Shown here piece after piece: positions 24,197-34,807 of a DNA stretch of 64,000 nt (positions within the stretch are counted from its first letter, which is position 1; each line of letters starts with the position of its first letter). The stretch covers positions 124,001 through 188,000 of the forward strand of contig NZ_SJSY01000074.1 of assembly GCF_004352915.1 (NCBI RefSeq), read 5' to 3'. This DNA is from Flavobacterium zhairuonense. Its GTDB lineage: Bacteria; Bacteroidota; Bacteroidia; Flavobacteriales; Flavobacteriaceae. Position numbers and translations under genes: made by a program. The notes beneath the pieces are model-generated. The model worked only from the letters and a program-made list of their open reading frames with translations. It made no database searches and was not told where the DNA came from.

Positions 24197-26992
24197 TTAA
24201 AGTTTGTCTTTCAAATAAACTCCTGTAATAGATTTTTTGACTTTTACAATATCTTCTGGAGTTCCGGTTGCCAATAAATGGCCACCATTTTCACCGCCTT
24301 CAGGACCAAGATCAATGATCCAATCGGCACATTTTATTAAATCGAGATTATGTTCGATAACAATTATAGAATGTCCTTTTTCAATTAAAGCATCAAATGA
24401 AGCTAATAATTTTTTGATATCATGAAAATGTAAACCTGTTGTTGGTTCATCAAAAACAAATAAAGCTTTGTCTTTTGTTGCGCCTTTTACCAAGAATGAA
24501 GCCAATTTAATACGTTGTGCTTCACCGCCAGAAAGAGTAGAAGAGGATTGTCCTAATTGAACGTATCCTAAACCTACATCCTGTAAAGGCTGTAATTTTT
24601 GCGTAATTTTAGATTGTTTATTTTTTTCGAAAAAAGCAATCGCATCATCAATAGTCATAGTCAGAATATCGTTGATGTTTTGATTATCAAAAGTAACTTC
24701 TAAAATCTCTTTTTTGAATCGTTTTCCGCCACAAGTTTCACATGGTAAAGAAACATCGGCCATAAAGACCATTTCAACGTTTATAGAGCCTTCTCCTTTG
24801 CAAGTTTCGCAACGGCCTCCATCAACATTAAAAGAAAAATGTTTCGCCTGATAACCTCTTATTTTCGATAATTTTTCTTTTGCATACAAATCTCGAATAT
24901 CATCATAAGCTTTAATGTATGTTACTGGATTTGATCGAGAGCTTCTCCCTATCGGGTTTTGATCTACGTATTCAATATGTTTAATTTGAGAAAAAGAACC
25001 TTTTATTTCGCTGAATTGTCCCGCTTTTTCAGAAGCGCTTTCCAGTTTTTTCTGCATGGCAGGAAACAAGATTTTTTTGATCAAAGTACTTTTTCCGCTT
25101 CCAGAAACTCCTGTAACAACAGTTAATACATCCAGTGGAAAAGTAACATCAATATTCTTCAGATTGTTTTCTCTTGCGCCAATAATATCGATATGATTTT
25201 TAAATTTTCGTCTTCTTTTTGGAACCGAAATTTCTAGATCGCCATTCAAATATTTTGAAGTAAGCGAATCTGATTTAAGGATTTCAGGATAAGTGCCTTG
25301 AGCCACTAATTTTCCTCCAAAAGTTCCTGCTTCGGGACCAATATCAATAATCATATCGGCTGCTTTCATAATATCTTCGTCGTGTTCTACCACAATTACG
25401 GTATTTCCTAAATCACGAAGCGAAAGCAAAACTTTGATTAATCGTTCAGAATCTTTTGGATGCAGACCGATACTGGGTTCGTCTAAAATATACATCGAAC
25501 CAACCAAACTGCTTCCTAACGAAGTTGCCAGATTTATACGCTGTGATTCTCCTCCAGAAAGAGTTGACGAATTTCGGTTTAATGTCAGATAATCCAAACC
25601 AACTTCTGTCAGAAACGATAAACGATTGTTGATTTCAACCATTAAACGCTTTGCTATTTGTGCTTCATAAACATTCAAATCGATGTTTTTGAAAAAAGTA
25701 ACCAAATGTCTGATTGGTAAATCAACTAATTCAGAAACTGTTTTGCCATTGATTTTTACATATGAAGCTTCTTCGCGGAGACGTCTTCCGCGACAAGCGT
25801 GACATTTTGTTTTTCCGCGATAGCGCGACAGCATTACGCGATTTTGTATTTTATAATTCTTTTCTTCAAGTTCTTTGAAGAAATCATTTAATCCTTGAAA
25901 ATACTGATTTCCTTTCCAAATCAAATCTTTTTGATCATCTGTCAGTTGGAAATAAGGTTTGTGAATAGGAAAATCAAATTTATAGGCATGTTTTACCAAT
26001 TCATCTTTATACCAGCTCATGCTTTCGCCTCGCCAAGGATAAATTGCACTTTCAAAAATAGATAGAGAAGTGTTTGGAACTACTAAATCGGCATCAATGC
26101 CAATAATGTTTCCGTAACCTTCACAAACCGGACAAGCGCCGTATGGATTATTAAAACTGAATAAATGAACATTTGGCTCTAAAAAAGTGATGCCGTCAAG
26201 TTCAAAATTATTGGAATATGAAAAACGCTTTTCCGAACCCAATTCCTGAAGAAAACAAATTCCTTTTCCTTCAAAAAAAGCAGTTTGTACCGCATCTGCA
26301 AGTCGATTGTAGAATTCTTCTTCCTCTTTGACAACAATACGGTCAATGATCAACAAGATATCTTTATTGTCAAGCGAATGCATTTCAGAAGCTGTAAAAT
26401 CATCTAAACGAACCATTTCGTTGTCAACTAGAATACGTGCAAAACCTTGTTGTAGAAGCACTTTTAGTTTATCTTCAAGCTGTCTTCCTTCTTCTAAATG
26501 AATAGGAGCCAATAAAAGCCATTTACTGTCGATTTCTAATGATTTTACATCTGCAATAACATCGCTAACGGTATTTTTTTTGACTTCCTGCCCAGAAATT
26601 GGAGAAAAAGTACGACCAATTCTGGCATATAAAAGTTTGATGTAATCGTAAATCTCAGTTGATGTTCCAACTGTTGAACGCGCATTTGTAGTATTTACTT
26701 TTTGCTCAATTGCAATTGCTGGTGCAATTCCTTTTATATATTCAACTTTTGGTTTATCCAGACGCCCCAAAAACTGACGCGCATATGATGATAAACTTTC
26801 TACGTAACGACGTTGTCCTTCGGCATATAAAGTATCAAAAGCCAAACTGGATTTTCCTGATCCTGAAAGTCCTGTAATCACAACAAGTTTATTTCTCGGA
26901 ATCGCAACATCTACATTTTTTAGATTGTGTACCTGTGCACCTTTGATGATGATATTTTGCTTTGGGTCGAGTGTAGAAAGATCAATTTGCAT
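24197..26992 (-). CDS. uvrA: Excinuclease ABC subunit A
   Basis: A 931-residue UvrA, the damage-recognition ATPase of nucleotide excision repair, acting as a dimer that loads UvrB. Both ABC halves are complete: Walker A GLSGSGKSS near residue 44 and GVSGSGKST near 635, ABC signatures LSGGESQR and LSGGEAQR, Walker B LDEPSIGL and FDEPTTGL, and zinc-binding CPVCEGYG, CHACRGRR, CETCKGEG and CETCGGKR. Length is normal (930-960). The ATG before QIDLSTL was chosen over a TTG four codons earlier, because it lies right after a likely promoter and fits the family N-terminus. A CAAAAGTA at 27011-27018 gives TACTTTTG on the minus strand, a -7-like element. Confidence 0.98.
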   Translation of the reverse strand: MQIDLSTLDPKQNIIIKGAQVHNLKNVDVAIPRNKLVVITGLSGSGKSSLAFDTLYAEGQRRYVESLSSYARQFLGRLDKPKVEYIKGIAPAIAIEQKVNTTNARSTVGTSTEIYDYIKLLYARIGRTFSPISGQEVKKNTVSDVIADVKSLEIDSKWLLLAPIHLEEGRQLEDKLKVLLQQGFARILVDNEMVRLDDFTASEMHSLDNKDILLIIDRIVVKEEEEFYNRLADAVQTAFFEGKGICFLQELGSEKRFSYSNNFELDGITFLEPNVHLFSFNNPYGACPVCEGYGNIIGIDADLVVPNTSLSIFESAIYPWRGESMSWYKDELVKHAYKFDFPIHKPYFQLTDDQKDLIWKGNQYFQGLNDFFKELEEKNYKIQNRVMLSRYRGKTKCHACRGRRLREEASYVKINGKTVSELVDLPIRHLVTFFKNIDLNVYEAQIAKRLMVEINNRLSFLTEVGLDYLTLNRNSSTLSGGESQRINLATSLGSSLVGSMYILDEPSIGLHPKDSERLIKVLLSLRDLGNTVIVVEHDEDIMKAADMIIDIGPEAGTFGGKLVAQGTYPEILKSDSLTSKYLNGDLEISVPKRRRKFKNHIDIIGARENNLKNIDVTFPLDVLTVVTGVSGSGKSTLIKKILFPAMQKKLESASEKAGQFSEIKGSFSQIKHIEYVDQNPIGRSSRSNPVTYIKAYDDIRDLYAKEKLSKIRGYQAKHFSFNVDGGRCETCKGEGSINVEMVFMADVSLPCETCGGKRFKKEILEVTFDNQNINDILTMTIDDAIAFFEKNKQSKITQKLQPLQDVGLGYVQLGQSSSTLSGGEAQRIKLASFLVKGATKDKALFVFDEPTTGLHFHDIKKLLASFDALIEKGHSIIVIEHNLDLIKCADWIIDLGPEGGENGGHLLATGTPEDIVKVKKSITGVYLKDKL

Positions 26993-27010
26993 AAAAAAAG
27001 TCAATTTTTA

Positions 27011-27018
27011 CAAAAGTA
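27011..27018 (-). promoter_or_regulatory. Possible -7 element of the uvrA promoter
   Basis: TACTTTTG on the minus strand fits TAnnTTTG and lies 19-26 nt upstream of the uvrA ATG. No well-spaced -33 element was found. Confidence 0.3.
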
Positions 27019-27185
27019 ATCAATTTTGAATTGAGTTTAGTTAACGAGATTGTTCCAAATTTTAACTAATTCGTCTAGCAAATTTTGATTTTTGACGATA
27101 AGGTTTTTTATTAAAAACTTGTTATATCAATATAAAATAAGCTATTTTAGAACTGTTTTTATAATAAATTAATACTTTACTGGAA

Positions 27186-29981
27186 TTGAAAACAAAACTT
27201 TCTGCCCTTTTTCTTTTAATGAGTTTGTTCTTGTTTGCACAAGAGTTTCCGCCAATTGTAAAATATTCAGCTTCAGTTTATGGGGCTGGAAATCAAAGTT
27301 GGATGATTTCGCAAGATGATGAGAACTATTTATACTTTGCAAATAATGATGGACTTCTAGAATTTAATGGTACAAACTGGCAATTGTATCCTGCGCCAAA
27401 TGAAACGATTCTGCGTTCTGTAAAGGTCATTGGGAATAAGATTTACACAGGAACATACATGAATTTTGGCTTTTGGACGCGAAAATTGGATGGGAAGCTA
27501 AAATATACTTCGTTAAGTGACAAGATAAAAGGAAAGATTCTCGACGATGAGCAATTTTGGAACATATTAAAATATGATCAATGGATTTTGTTTCAGTCAT
27601 TAAACCGAATTTACATTTATGATACAAAAACAGGGCAATTTAAAATAATCGCTCCCAAAAATGGTGTCGTAAAATCATTTGCACCAAAAAATGCGATTTA
27701 TTTTCAAACCTTGAAGGAAGGCCTTTTTGAAATTGAAAGTGGAAAAGCAAAGTTAGTTTCGGATAACCCGATTCTTAAAAAATTTATAATTGCGAATATT
27801 TTCAATGTTGATGACGGTTTGCTGATTCAGACACAGCTCGATGGAATGTATAAACTTGTCGGAAATACATTAACTCGTTTTGTGACTGATGTTGATTCGG
27901 AGTTAAAATCGAGTTTTGTTTATAGCAGTCAGCGTCTTCAAGATGGAAGTTTTGCTTTGGGAACGGTTTCAAACGGGATTTTTGTTTTATCAGACAAAGG
28001 GAAATTAAAATACCATCTTTCGCAAAGCAAAGGATTGAGCAATAATACGGCATTATCGCTTTTTGAAGATAAAGATCAAAATTTGTGGGCAGGACTTGAT
28101 AACGGAATAAATTGCATCAATATGCAGTCGCCTGTACATAGTTTTACTGACGATTCTGGCGTTTTGGGAACCGTTTACGCATCGGCGGTTTATAAAGGCA
28201 TTTTATACATTGGAACAAATCAAGGACTTTTTTGCAGACCGCTTCAAAGTAATAGTGATTTTAAGTTTATAAACGGAACAAAAGGGCAGGTTTGGTCGCT
28301 TTTTGTATATGAGGATACTCTATTTTGCGGACATGATTCAGGAACTTTTGTAGTAACAAATGATACGGCCAGAAGTATTTTTTCGGCTTCGGGAACTTGG
28401 AAATTTGAACCTTCTCCAAATAATAAAAATGTATTGCTTCAAGGAAATTATTACGGAATTTCGGTTTTAGAAAAAATCAATAATCAATGGGTATTTCGAA
28501 ATAAAATTCAAGGATTCGATTACTCGTCTCGCTATTTTGAAATTGCAAATCGTTCAGAAATTTATGTAAGCCATGAATATAAAGGGATTTTCAGATTGAA
28601 ACTTGACAATTCATTGCAAAAAACGGATGGTTTTTACACGTATAAATCGCCTAAAAATGGTACGCGCGCAAGTTTGACCAAATTCAATAACGCGATTTAT
28701 TATGCTTACAAAGGCGGAATTTTCAAGTTGAATTCTAAAACGAAACAATTTGAAAAAGACGCTCTTTTGAGTTCGATTTTTGAAAAAGACGAATATACTT
28801 CGGGCAAATTGATTACAGATAAATCAAATAAAATTTGGCTTTTCTCTAAAAATTATATCCATTATTTCTCGGCAAGCAAACTAAGCAATCAGTTAAAACA
28901 AAACGTAATCCCGATTCCGGCGTCTTTGACTAATTCGATGCTCGGTTATGAAAATATTACTCAAATTTCTAAATCGACTTATTTAATTGGTACAACAGAC
29001 GGTTATTATACCTTGAATATTGACGATTTGGTTTTTAAAAATTACAAAGTTAATATCACAGAGATTGCCATAAATAAGCAAAATGAAGTTCTGAAAGATG
29101 TTGCAATTGGAGAAGAAGGAAGTTTTCACTCAAACGACAACAATATCACTTTAAATTATACGGTTCCAGAGTACAATAAATACATCAATACGGAATATCA
29201 ATACTTAATAGAAGGTTTTCAGAATGAATGGAGCGAGTGGAGTACAAAAGCGACGGTAAATTTCAAAAACCTTTCTCCAGGAAAATACACTTTTAAGGTT
29301 AGAGCAAAATATGCCAATACCATTCTTGAAAATACGGCCGTTTACACTTTCGTAATTTCAAAACCTTGGTACTTGACCAATTTGGCTGTTTTTATTTATT
29401 TTTTGTTGATGCTTGCAATGGCTTATTTTATCAATAAAGCGTATCGAAATTATTACCAAAAACAAAAAGAAAAACTAATCGAAGAAAATAATCTTTTGTT
29501 AGAAATTAAAGAATTGGAAAATGAACAGCAATTGATGAAACTTAGAAATGAACAGCTTTCACAAGATGTCGACACAAAAAGCAGAGAATTAGCAGTTTCA
29601 ACGATGAGTTTAAATAGTAAAAATGAATTGCTTGCTTTTATTAAAGAAGATTTGCAGAAAACGGGTGAAGGGAAAAATATCAAATCGGTGATTAGTACGA
29701 TTAATAAAAATATCACTGAAGAAGATTCTTGGAATGTATTTAAAGAAGCTTTCGATAATGCAGATAAGGATTTCTTAAAACGCATGAAACAACTTCATCC
29801 TCTTCTGACTCCAAATGACCTTCGTTTGTGCGCTTATCTTCGTTTAAATCTTTCTTCAAAAGAGATTGCACCATTGTTCAATATTTCAGTTCGAAGTGTA
29901 GAGATTAAAAGATACCGTTTGCGTAAAAAAATGGATTTACAGCACGAAAACGGTTTAGTTGAATATATTTTGGCTGTATAG
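27186..29981 (+). CDS. Ligand-binding sensor protein with two-component-type propeller and LuxR-like HTH
   Basis: A 931-residue transcriptional regulator spanning the inner membrane. A signal peptide (ends LFAQ) is followed by a long periplasmic region of beta-propeller type repeats (for example ENYLYFANNDGLLEFNG, LWAGLDNGINCI) and a Y_Y_Y domain near residues 650-720 (YQYLIEGFQNEWSEWS, NLSPGKYTFKVRAKYA). A transmembrane helix at about 730-750 (LAVFIYFLLMLAMAYFI) leads to a coiled coil, then a C-terminal LuxR-type HTH (LTPNDLRLCAYLRLNLSSKEIAPLFNIS in outline, read as SSKEIAPLFNIS). There is no histidine kinase domain, so signal passes directly to DNA. The start is TTG, needed to include the signal peptide. 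It lies 241 bp upstream of SusC and probably controls the locus. Confidence 0.93.
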   Translation: MKTKLSALFLLMSLFLFAQEFPPIVKYSASVYGAGNQSWMISQDDENYLYFANNDGLLEFNGTNWQLYPAPNETILRSVKVIGNKIYTGTYMNFGFWTRKLDGKLKYTSLSDKIKGKILDDEQFWNILKYDQWILFQSLNRIYIYDTKTGQFKIIAPKNGVVKSFAPKNAIYFQTLKEGLFEIESGKAKLVSDNPILKKFIIANIFNVDDGLLIQTQLDGMYKLVGNTLTRFVTDVDSELKSSFVYSSQRLQDGSFALGTVSNGIFVLSDKGKLKYHLSQSKGLSNNTALSLFEDKDQNLWAGLDNGINCINMQSPVHSFTDDSGVLGTVYASAVYKGILYIGTNQGLFCRPLQSNSDFKFINGTKGQVWSLFVYEDTLFCGHDSGTFVVTNDTARSIFSASGTWKFEPSPNNKNVLLQGNYYGISVLEKINNQWVFRNKIQGFDYSSRYFEIANRSEIYVSHEYKGIFRLKLDNSLQKTDGFYTYKSPKNGTRASLTKFNNAIYYAYKGGIFKLNSKTKQFEKDALLSSIFEKDEYTSGKLITDKSNKIWLFSKNYIHYFSASKLSNQLKQNVIPIPASLTNSMLGYENITQISKSTYLIGTTDGYYTLNIDDLVFKNYKVNITEIAINKQNEVLKDVAIGEEGSFHSNDNNITLNYTVPEYNKYINTEYQYLIEGFQNEWSEWSTKATVNFKNLSPGKYTFKVRAKYANTILENTAVYTFVISKPWYLTNLAVFIYFLLMLAMAYFINKAYRNYYQKQKEKLIEENNLLLEIKELENEQQLMKLRNEQLSQDVDTKSRELAVSTMSLNSKNELLAFIKEDLQKTGEGKNIKSVISTINKNITEEDSWNVFKEAFDNADKDFLKRMKQLHPLLTPNDLRLCAYLRLNLSSKEIAPLFNISVRSVEIKRYRLRKKMDLQHENGLVEYILAV

Positions 29982-30222
29982 TAAAATAAAAATCGGATCA
30001 AAAAAACTATACATCACCACAACATTATGGTTTTGTTGGGTTTTTGTAAAGCAAATGTTAAAGAAATTAACATTCGTAATTATTAGTTTTTTCGAGTTGT
30101 ATTTTGCGATATCCTAAAATTACTAACAGTTTTTTTATGATGTATGTTTTTTGTTGAGGTTAAATTTATCGGATTCCTAATCGGAACGAATAAATTTATC
30201 TTTCAATAAAAACTAACTAATT

Positions 30223-33200
30223 ATGAAATCGAAATTGTTACTAATTGTGCTATCGCTTTGCACATCATTTGCCTTTGCGCAATCATATGATGTAAGCGGA
30301 ACGGTAGTAGATGGGTCAGGATTATCATTACCTGGCGTAAATGTAAAAGTTAAAAGTTCGTCGCAAAGTACAACCACAGACTTTGACGGATCTTTTAAGT
30401 TAACCGGAGTTCCAAAAGGAGCTTCAATTGTCTTTAGTTATATAGGTTACAGAACGCAAGAAATTGCAGTTTCTGGAACTAAAATGAATGTAAAGATGGC
30501 CGATGACGCAAAATCACTCGAAGAAGTTGTTGTTATTGGTTACGGTACTCAGAAAAAAAGAGAAATTACCGGAGCTGTATCTGTTGTTGACAGCAAAACA
30601 TTAGACATCTTGAAACCAGCTAGAATTGAACAGGCTTTACAAGGAACAGTTTCGGGTGTGAATGTTACTACGCAGTCTGGTGCGCCAGGTGCGGGATTGG
30701 ATATTCGTATTCGTGGTATTGCTACAAACGGACAAAACTCGCCAACTGCAATTATTGATGGTTATGTTGGAGATTTTAGTTTGCTAAATCCAAATGACAT
30801 TGAAACGATTACCGTTTTAAAAGATGCGCAAGCAGCTATCTACGGAACAATTGGAGCAAACGGAATTATTTTGGTGACTACCAAAATGGGTAAAAAGAAT
30901 TCTAAAACAAAAGTTTCTTTCAACAGCTACGCAGGATTTCAAGAAACATCTAGAAAACTTCCGACTTTAAATGCAACAGAATATGCACTTTTATTAAATG
31001 AAAGTTATGCAAATGGCGGAAAAGCACTTCCTTATCCAAATGTAAGTGGACTAGGAACTGGTACAAACTGGCAAGATGAAGTTTTCCAGATGGCACCTAT
31101 TATTAATAATGATTTGACTATTTCTGGAGGTTCAGATAACATTACATATTCTGTAAGTGGATCACATTTGGATCAAGAAGGTATTGTTGGAGGCGACAAA
31201 TCAGGTTATTTAAGAAATACGGCAAGACTTGGTTTAAGCGCTGATCTTAGCAGTAAGATTAAAATGAGAACCAATGTGATTTATACCTATTTCACTAGAA
31301 AAACATTAAATGAAAATGGTCTTGGATCTGTATTATTTAATGCGTTGAACGTTCCAGCAACATTAAGTCCTTATAATGCAGATGGCAGTTTTACGCTAGT
31401 GCCAAATACTACTGGATTAGGAAATGAAATTATCAATCCGCTGGCGCAAATCGAAAATTCTTATAATAAATATAATTATAAAAAACTGAACGGGAACTTT
31501 GCTTTGGATTATAAAATTTTCAAAGGATTTACCTTGTCAAGTGCAATTGGTTTTAATACTTCAAACAGTGAAGGAAAAGATTTCGCAAAACAAATTAGTT
31601 ATGGCGGAAAAGTCTTTGATGTTCAAAGAAGTTCAGTAACGCAAAGAGCTGTAAATGATAATAATTATTCATTTGACCTTTTTGGAACTTATACAACAAA
31701 AATTGCCGATGCACATAACATTACGGGAACTTTAGGTACAACAATCTTTAAAGAATGGGGTAACGGACTTACAGCAACGGGTTATGATGTTCCAAATAAT
31801 TCTTGGCAGTTTGCCGATATTTCTTTGACAAAAGGAATTTCAGAAACATTGACAAACAGTTCTTATAATTATGATCAAAGAAGATTGTCTTATTATGCAA
31901 GACTTCAATATGACTATAAAGAGAAATATTTGCTTTCTGGAATGGCGCGTCGTGATGCCTCGACTAAATTTGGGCCAGGAAACAAGATTGGGCATTTCTA
32001 TTCTGTTACAGGTGGATGGATCATTTCGAAAGAAGAATTTTTTGGAGAATCTAAGTTTATCAATTTCTTAAAGCTGAGAGGTAGTTACGGAACGTTAGGA
32101 AACGACCAAATTCCGAATTATGGTTATTTAGGACTTTTGAACGGCGAAGCAACGTATGTTTTTGATGGTACAATCGTAAACGGAAGTGCAACAGGACAGG
32201 TTCCGAATCCAAATTTAAAATGGGAGGAAGCACAAAAATTCGATGTTGGTTTGGATATGAAAATTCTAAACGACAAAGTGTACATCGTAGCAGATTATTT
32301 TAATGATGTTAGAAAAGATTTATTAGTGCCAAATATTCCAGTTTCAGGAATTAACGGAACTGGAGCTCCAGGCGCAAGCGCTCCAACTTTAAACGCGGGA
32401 TCTGTTAAAAATTCAGGTTTTGAATTCGCAATTGACTACAAAGATAAATTCTCAGATTCTTTCAATTTTAGTGTAGGATATAATGTTACTCTCCTAAAAA
32501 ATGTTGTACAAGAAGTAAATAATGGTACAGGATTTATTGAAGGAGGCGCTTTTGGTGTTGGTCAGCCTGCACCTTCGCGCATGGAGGTAGGAAAACCAAT
32601 GGGCTATTTCTACGGCTATAAAACCGATGGAGTTTTCCAGAATCAAGCAGAAATTGATGCTCATCCATCACAGCTTGCTTTAGGAGCAAATGCAGTTCCT
32701 GGCGATCTTCGTTTTGTTGATGTAAATGGCGATGGCAAAATCGATACAAATGACAAAACCAATATTGGTGATCCAATTGCAGACGCTACAATGGGTTTCA
32801 ATATACAAATGAATTACAAAAATGTAGATTTTGCAATGTACACTTTTGCATCTGTAGGAAATGATATGGTTCGTAATTACGAAAGAACACTTTCAGACGC
32901 TAATCGTTTGAATTATGTTTTAGACAGATGGACAGGTGAAGGATCAACAAATTCGACTCCTAGAGTTACAACAGGAGCAACTGCAAATAATGTTTTCTCT
33001 GATTATTTTGTTGAAGACGCTTCGTATTTCAGAATCCAAAATATTCAATTAGGATATTCTCTTAATCCAAATGTGGCTCAAAAAGCTGGACTTACAAAAT
33101 TAAGACTTTACGTTGGAGTAAATAATTTATACACATTTACAAAGTATAGAGGTTTTGATCCGGGAGCTTCATTTGGTCCAGGAAATCGTGATAATGTTTC

Positions 33201-33285
33201 TCAGTCTCCTATTGGTGCTGGAATCGATTATGGTTTCTATCCAATTCCGAGAACCTATTTAATGGGACTTAACCTTAATTTTTAA
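30223..33285 (+). CDS. SusC/RagA family TonB-linked outer-membrane transporter
   Basis: A 1020-residue outer-membrane receptor. A signal peptide ends in AFAQ near residue 20. Residues of about 25-100 form a CarboxypepD_reg-like domain (VDGSGLSLPGVNVKV, ITGV..FDGSFKLTGVPKGA), next comes the SLEEVVVIGYGTQKKREITGA segment leading to the TonB-plug (about 110-220), and the rest is a 22-strand beta-barrel ending in a typical aromatic-terminated NLNF. SusC proteins import oligosaccharides under TonB control with a lidlike SusD. Its partner SusD starts 11 bp downstream. The sugar is not given by the sequence, but the neighbouring GH16 enzymes point to a beta-glucan. Confidence 0.97.
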   Translation: MKSKLLLIVLSLCTSFAFAQSYDVSGTVVDGSGLSLPGVNVKVKSSSQSTTTDFDGSFKLTGVPKGASIVFSYIGYRTQEIAVSGTKMNVKMADDAKSLEEVVVIGYGTQKKREITGAVSVVDSKTLDILKPARIEQALQGTVSGVNVTTQSGAPGAGLDIRIRGIATNGQNSPTAIIDGYVGDFSLLNPNDIETITVLKDAQAAIYGTIGANGIILVTTKMGKKNSKTKVSFNSYAGFQETSRKLPTLNATEYALLLNESYANGGKALPYPNVSGLGTGTNWQDEVFQMAPIINNDLTISGGSDNITYSVSGSHLDQEGIVGGDKSGYLRNTARLGLSADLSSKIKMRTNVIYTYFTRKTLNENGLGSVLFNALNVPATLSPYNADGSFTLVPNTTGLGNEIINPLAQIENSYNKYNYKKLNGNFALDYKIFKGFTLSSAIGFNTSNSEGKDFAKQISYGGKVFDVQRSSVTQRAVNDNNYSFDLFGTYTTKIADAHNITGTLGTTIFKEWGNGLTATGYDVPNNSWQFADISLTKGISETLTNSSYNYDQRRLSYYARLQYDYKEKYLLSGMARRDASTKFGPGNKIGHFYSVTGGWIISKEEFFGESKFINFLKLRGSYGTLGNDQIPNYGYLGLLNGEATYVFDGTIVNGSATGQVPNPNLKWEEAQKFDVGLDMKILNDKVYIVADYFNDVRKDLLVPNIPVSGINGTGAPGASAPTLNAGSVKNSGFEFAIDYKDKFSDSFNFSVGYNVTLLKNVVQEVNNGTGFIEGGAFGVGQPAPSRMEVGKPMGYFYGYKTDGVFQNQAEIDAHPSQLALGANAVPGDLRFVDVNGDGKIDTNDKTNIGDPIADATMGFNIQMNYKNVDFAMYTFASVGNDMVRNYERTLSDANRLNYVLDRWTGEGSTNSTPRVTTGATANNVFSDYFVEDASYFRIQNIQLGYSLNPNVAQKAGLTKLRLYVGVNNLYTFTKYRGFDPGASFGPGNRDNVSQSPIGAGIDYGFYPIPRTYLMGLNLNF

Positions 33286-33296
33286 TTTCAATTAAA

Positions 33297-34796
33297 ATGA
33301 AAAAATATTTATATACAACCGTTATAACGCTTACTCTATTTTCGACTTTAAGCATTTCTTGTTCGGATGAGTTTGTAGATCCTACACCAGAATATTCGAT
33401 TGATTCTGAAAACTATTTTAATTCAAAAGAAGATTATGATCAGGCATTAGTTGCTGCATATGATCTCTTGCAAGCTTCATATGCAAATGTCATATTAGGA
33501 GAAATTGCTTCAGACAATACACTTTGTGGAGGAGAAAGCCCGACGGACGTTATTGGCTGGCAACAAATCGACGATATGATTCATACGCCGGTAAATAGCA
33601 ATTTAAGAGATATCTGGAACTGGATGTTTGCAGGTGTTCAAAGAGCAAATTATATTCTTGAATTTAAAGATAAGACTGATTTTCCAGGAAAAACACAAGT
33701 TATAGCCGAAGCACGTTTTTTAAGAGCATACTACCAGTTTGAGTTAGTAAAATGGTTTGGTGGAATACCAATGAAAGGTGATGCGAGGTTTAAAATTGGA
33801 GATGAAAAAACAGTACCGCGTTCTAGTAAAGAAGAAGTTTACGCTTCTATTGAAGCTGATTTAACTTTTGCAGGTGCTAATTTATCTCCAATTGCTTCTC
33901 AAAAAGGGCGTATTACTAAAGGTGCTGCTTTGGCACTTCTTGGAAAAGCCTATTTATATGAAGGGAAATTTGCTCAGGCCGCAACTGCATTAGATCAAGT
34001 TATTACTTCAGGGAAATATTCTTTGGTAACAGACTATAATTCAATTTTTGAAATGGATGGAGAAAACGGAGCAGAATCTGTTTTTGAAGTACAATATACA
34101 GATGTTGAAGGAGCAGGATTTGGATGTCTTCAATGTAGCGAAGGGAACGTAGCAGTAGGATTTAGCGGTGTTAGAAATTTTTCTGGGCCACTTTTCTCTT
34201 CAGGATTCAGTTTTAATGTACCAACAAAAGAAGGTGCAGATGCTTTTGAAGCTGGTGACAAACGTAAAGATGTTGCGATTTTAGACATTGCCGCTTTTGC
34301 TGCCGCAAATGCTAATTATGACGGAGGAAAAGGTGTGAGCTACGGAAAAGGAAATGAGGATACAGGATATTTCAACAGAAAATATCTTCCGAGAAAAAGA
34401 AGTTCTGCCGCAGCGGGAGATTTGAACTTGACAAATCCAAACAACTACAGAGCGATTCGTTACGCAGACGTTTTATTGATGGCTGCCGAAGCTTATAGTC
34501 GTGCAGGAAACAATGATGCGAAGGCAAGAGAGTATCTAAATCAGGTTAGAAGAAGAGCTTTTGGAGACAATAATCATGATATCACAGCTTCAGGACAGGC
34601 TTTGACCGATTTTATTTATGCTGAAAGAAGAGTGGAACTTTTTGGTGAAGGACATCGTTTCTTTGATTTGGTAAGAACTGGAAAAGCTGTTGGGAAAATT
34701 CCTGGTTTTACAGCTAATAAAAACGAATTATTCCCGCTTCCAATTGAAGAAATTCAATTCTCAAACGGAAACTGGCAACAAAATCCTGGATACTAA
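33297..34796 (+). CDS. SusD/RagB family surface glycan-binding lipoprotein
   Basis: A 499-residue outer-membrane lipoprotein. The lipobox LSISC with Cys22 is followed by SDEFVDPTPEYS, the usual SusD opening. TPR-like helices with LRAYYQFELVKWFGGIPM and LADVLL-type YADVLLMAAEAYSRAG segments and a C-terminal YAERRVELFGEGHRFFDLVRTGKA are family signatures. SusD captures oligosaccharides at the cell surface and closes over SusC. It starts 11 bp after susC and ends 11 bp before the next gene, so these are one operon. Confidence 0.97.
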   Translation: MKKYLYTTVITLTLFSTLSISCSDEFVDPTPEYSIDSENYFNSKEDYDQALVAAYDLLQASYANVILGEIASDNTLCGGESPTDVIGWQQIDDMIHTPVNSNLRDIWNWMFAGVQRANYILEFKDKTDFPGKTQVIAEARFLRAYYQFELVKWFGGIPMKGDARFKIGDEKTVPRSSKEEVYASIEADLTFAGANLSPIASQKGRITKGAALALLGKAYLYEGKFAQAATALDQVITSGKYSLVTDYNSIFEMDGENGAESVFEVQYTDVEGAGFGCLQCSEGNVAVGFSGVRNFSGPLFSSGFSFNVPTKEGADAFEAGDKRKDVAILDIAAFAAANANYDGGKGVSYGKGNEDTGYFNRKYLPRKRSSAAAGDLNLTNPNNYRAIRYADVLLMAAEAYSRAGNNDAKAREYLNQVRRRAFGDNNHDITASGQALTDFIYAERRVELFGEGHRFFDLVRTGKAVGKIPGFTANKNELFPLPIEEIQFSNGNWQQNPGY

Positions 34797-34807
34797 AAAA
34801 TACAATT

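Noticed and set aside
30120..30222. Promoter-like TATGTTTT and ATCGGA direct repeat before susC
   Set aside because: The -7 match is one base off, there is no well-spaced -33 element, and the repeat is only 6 bp.
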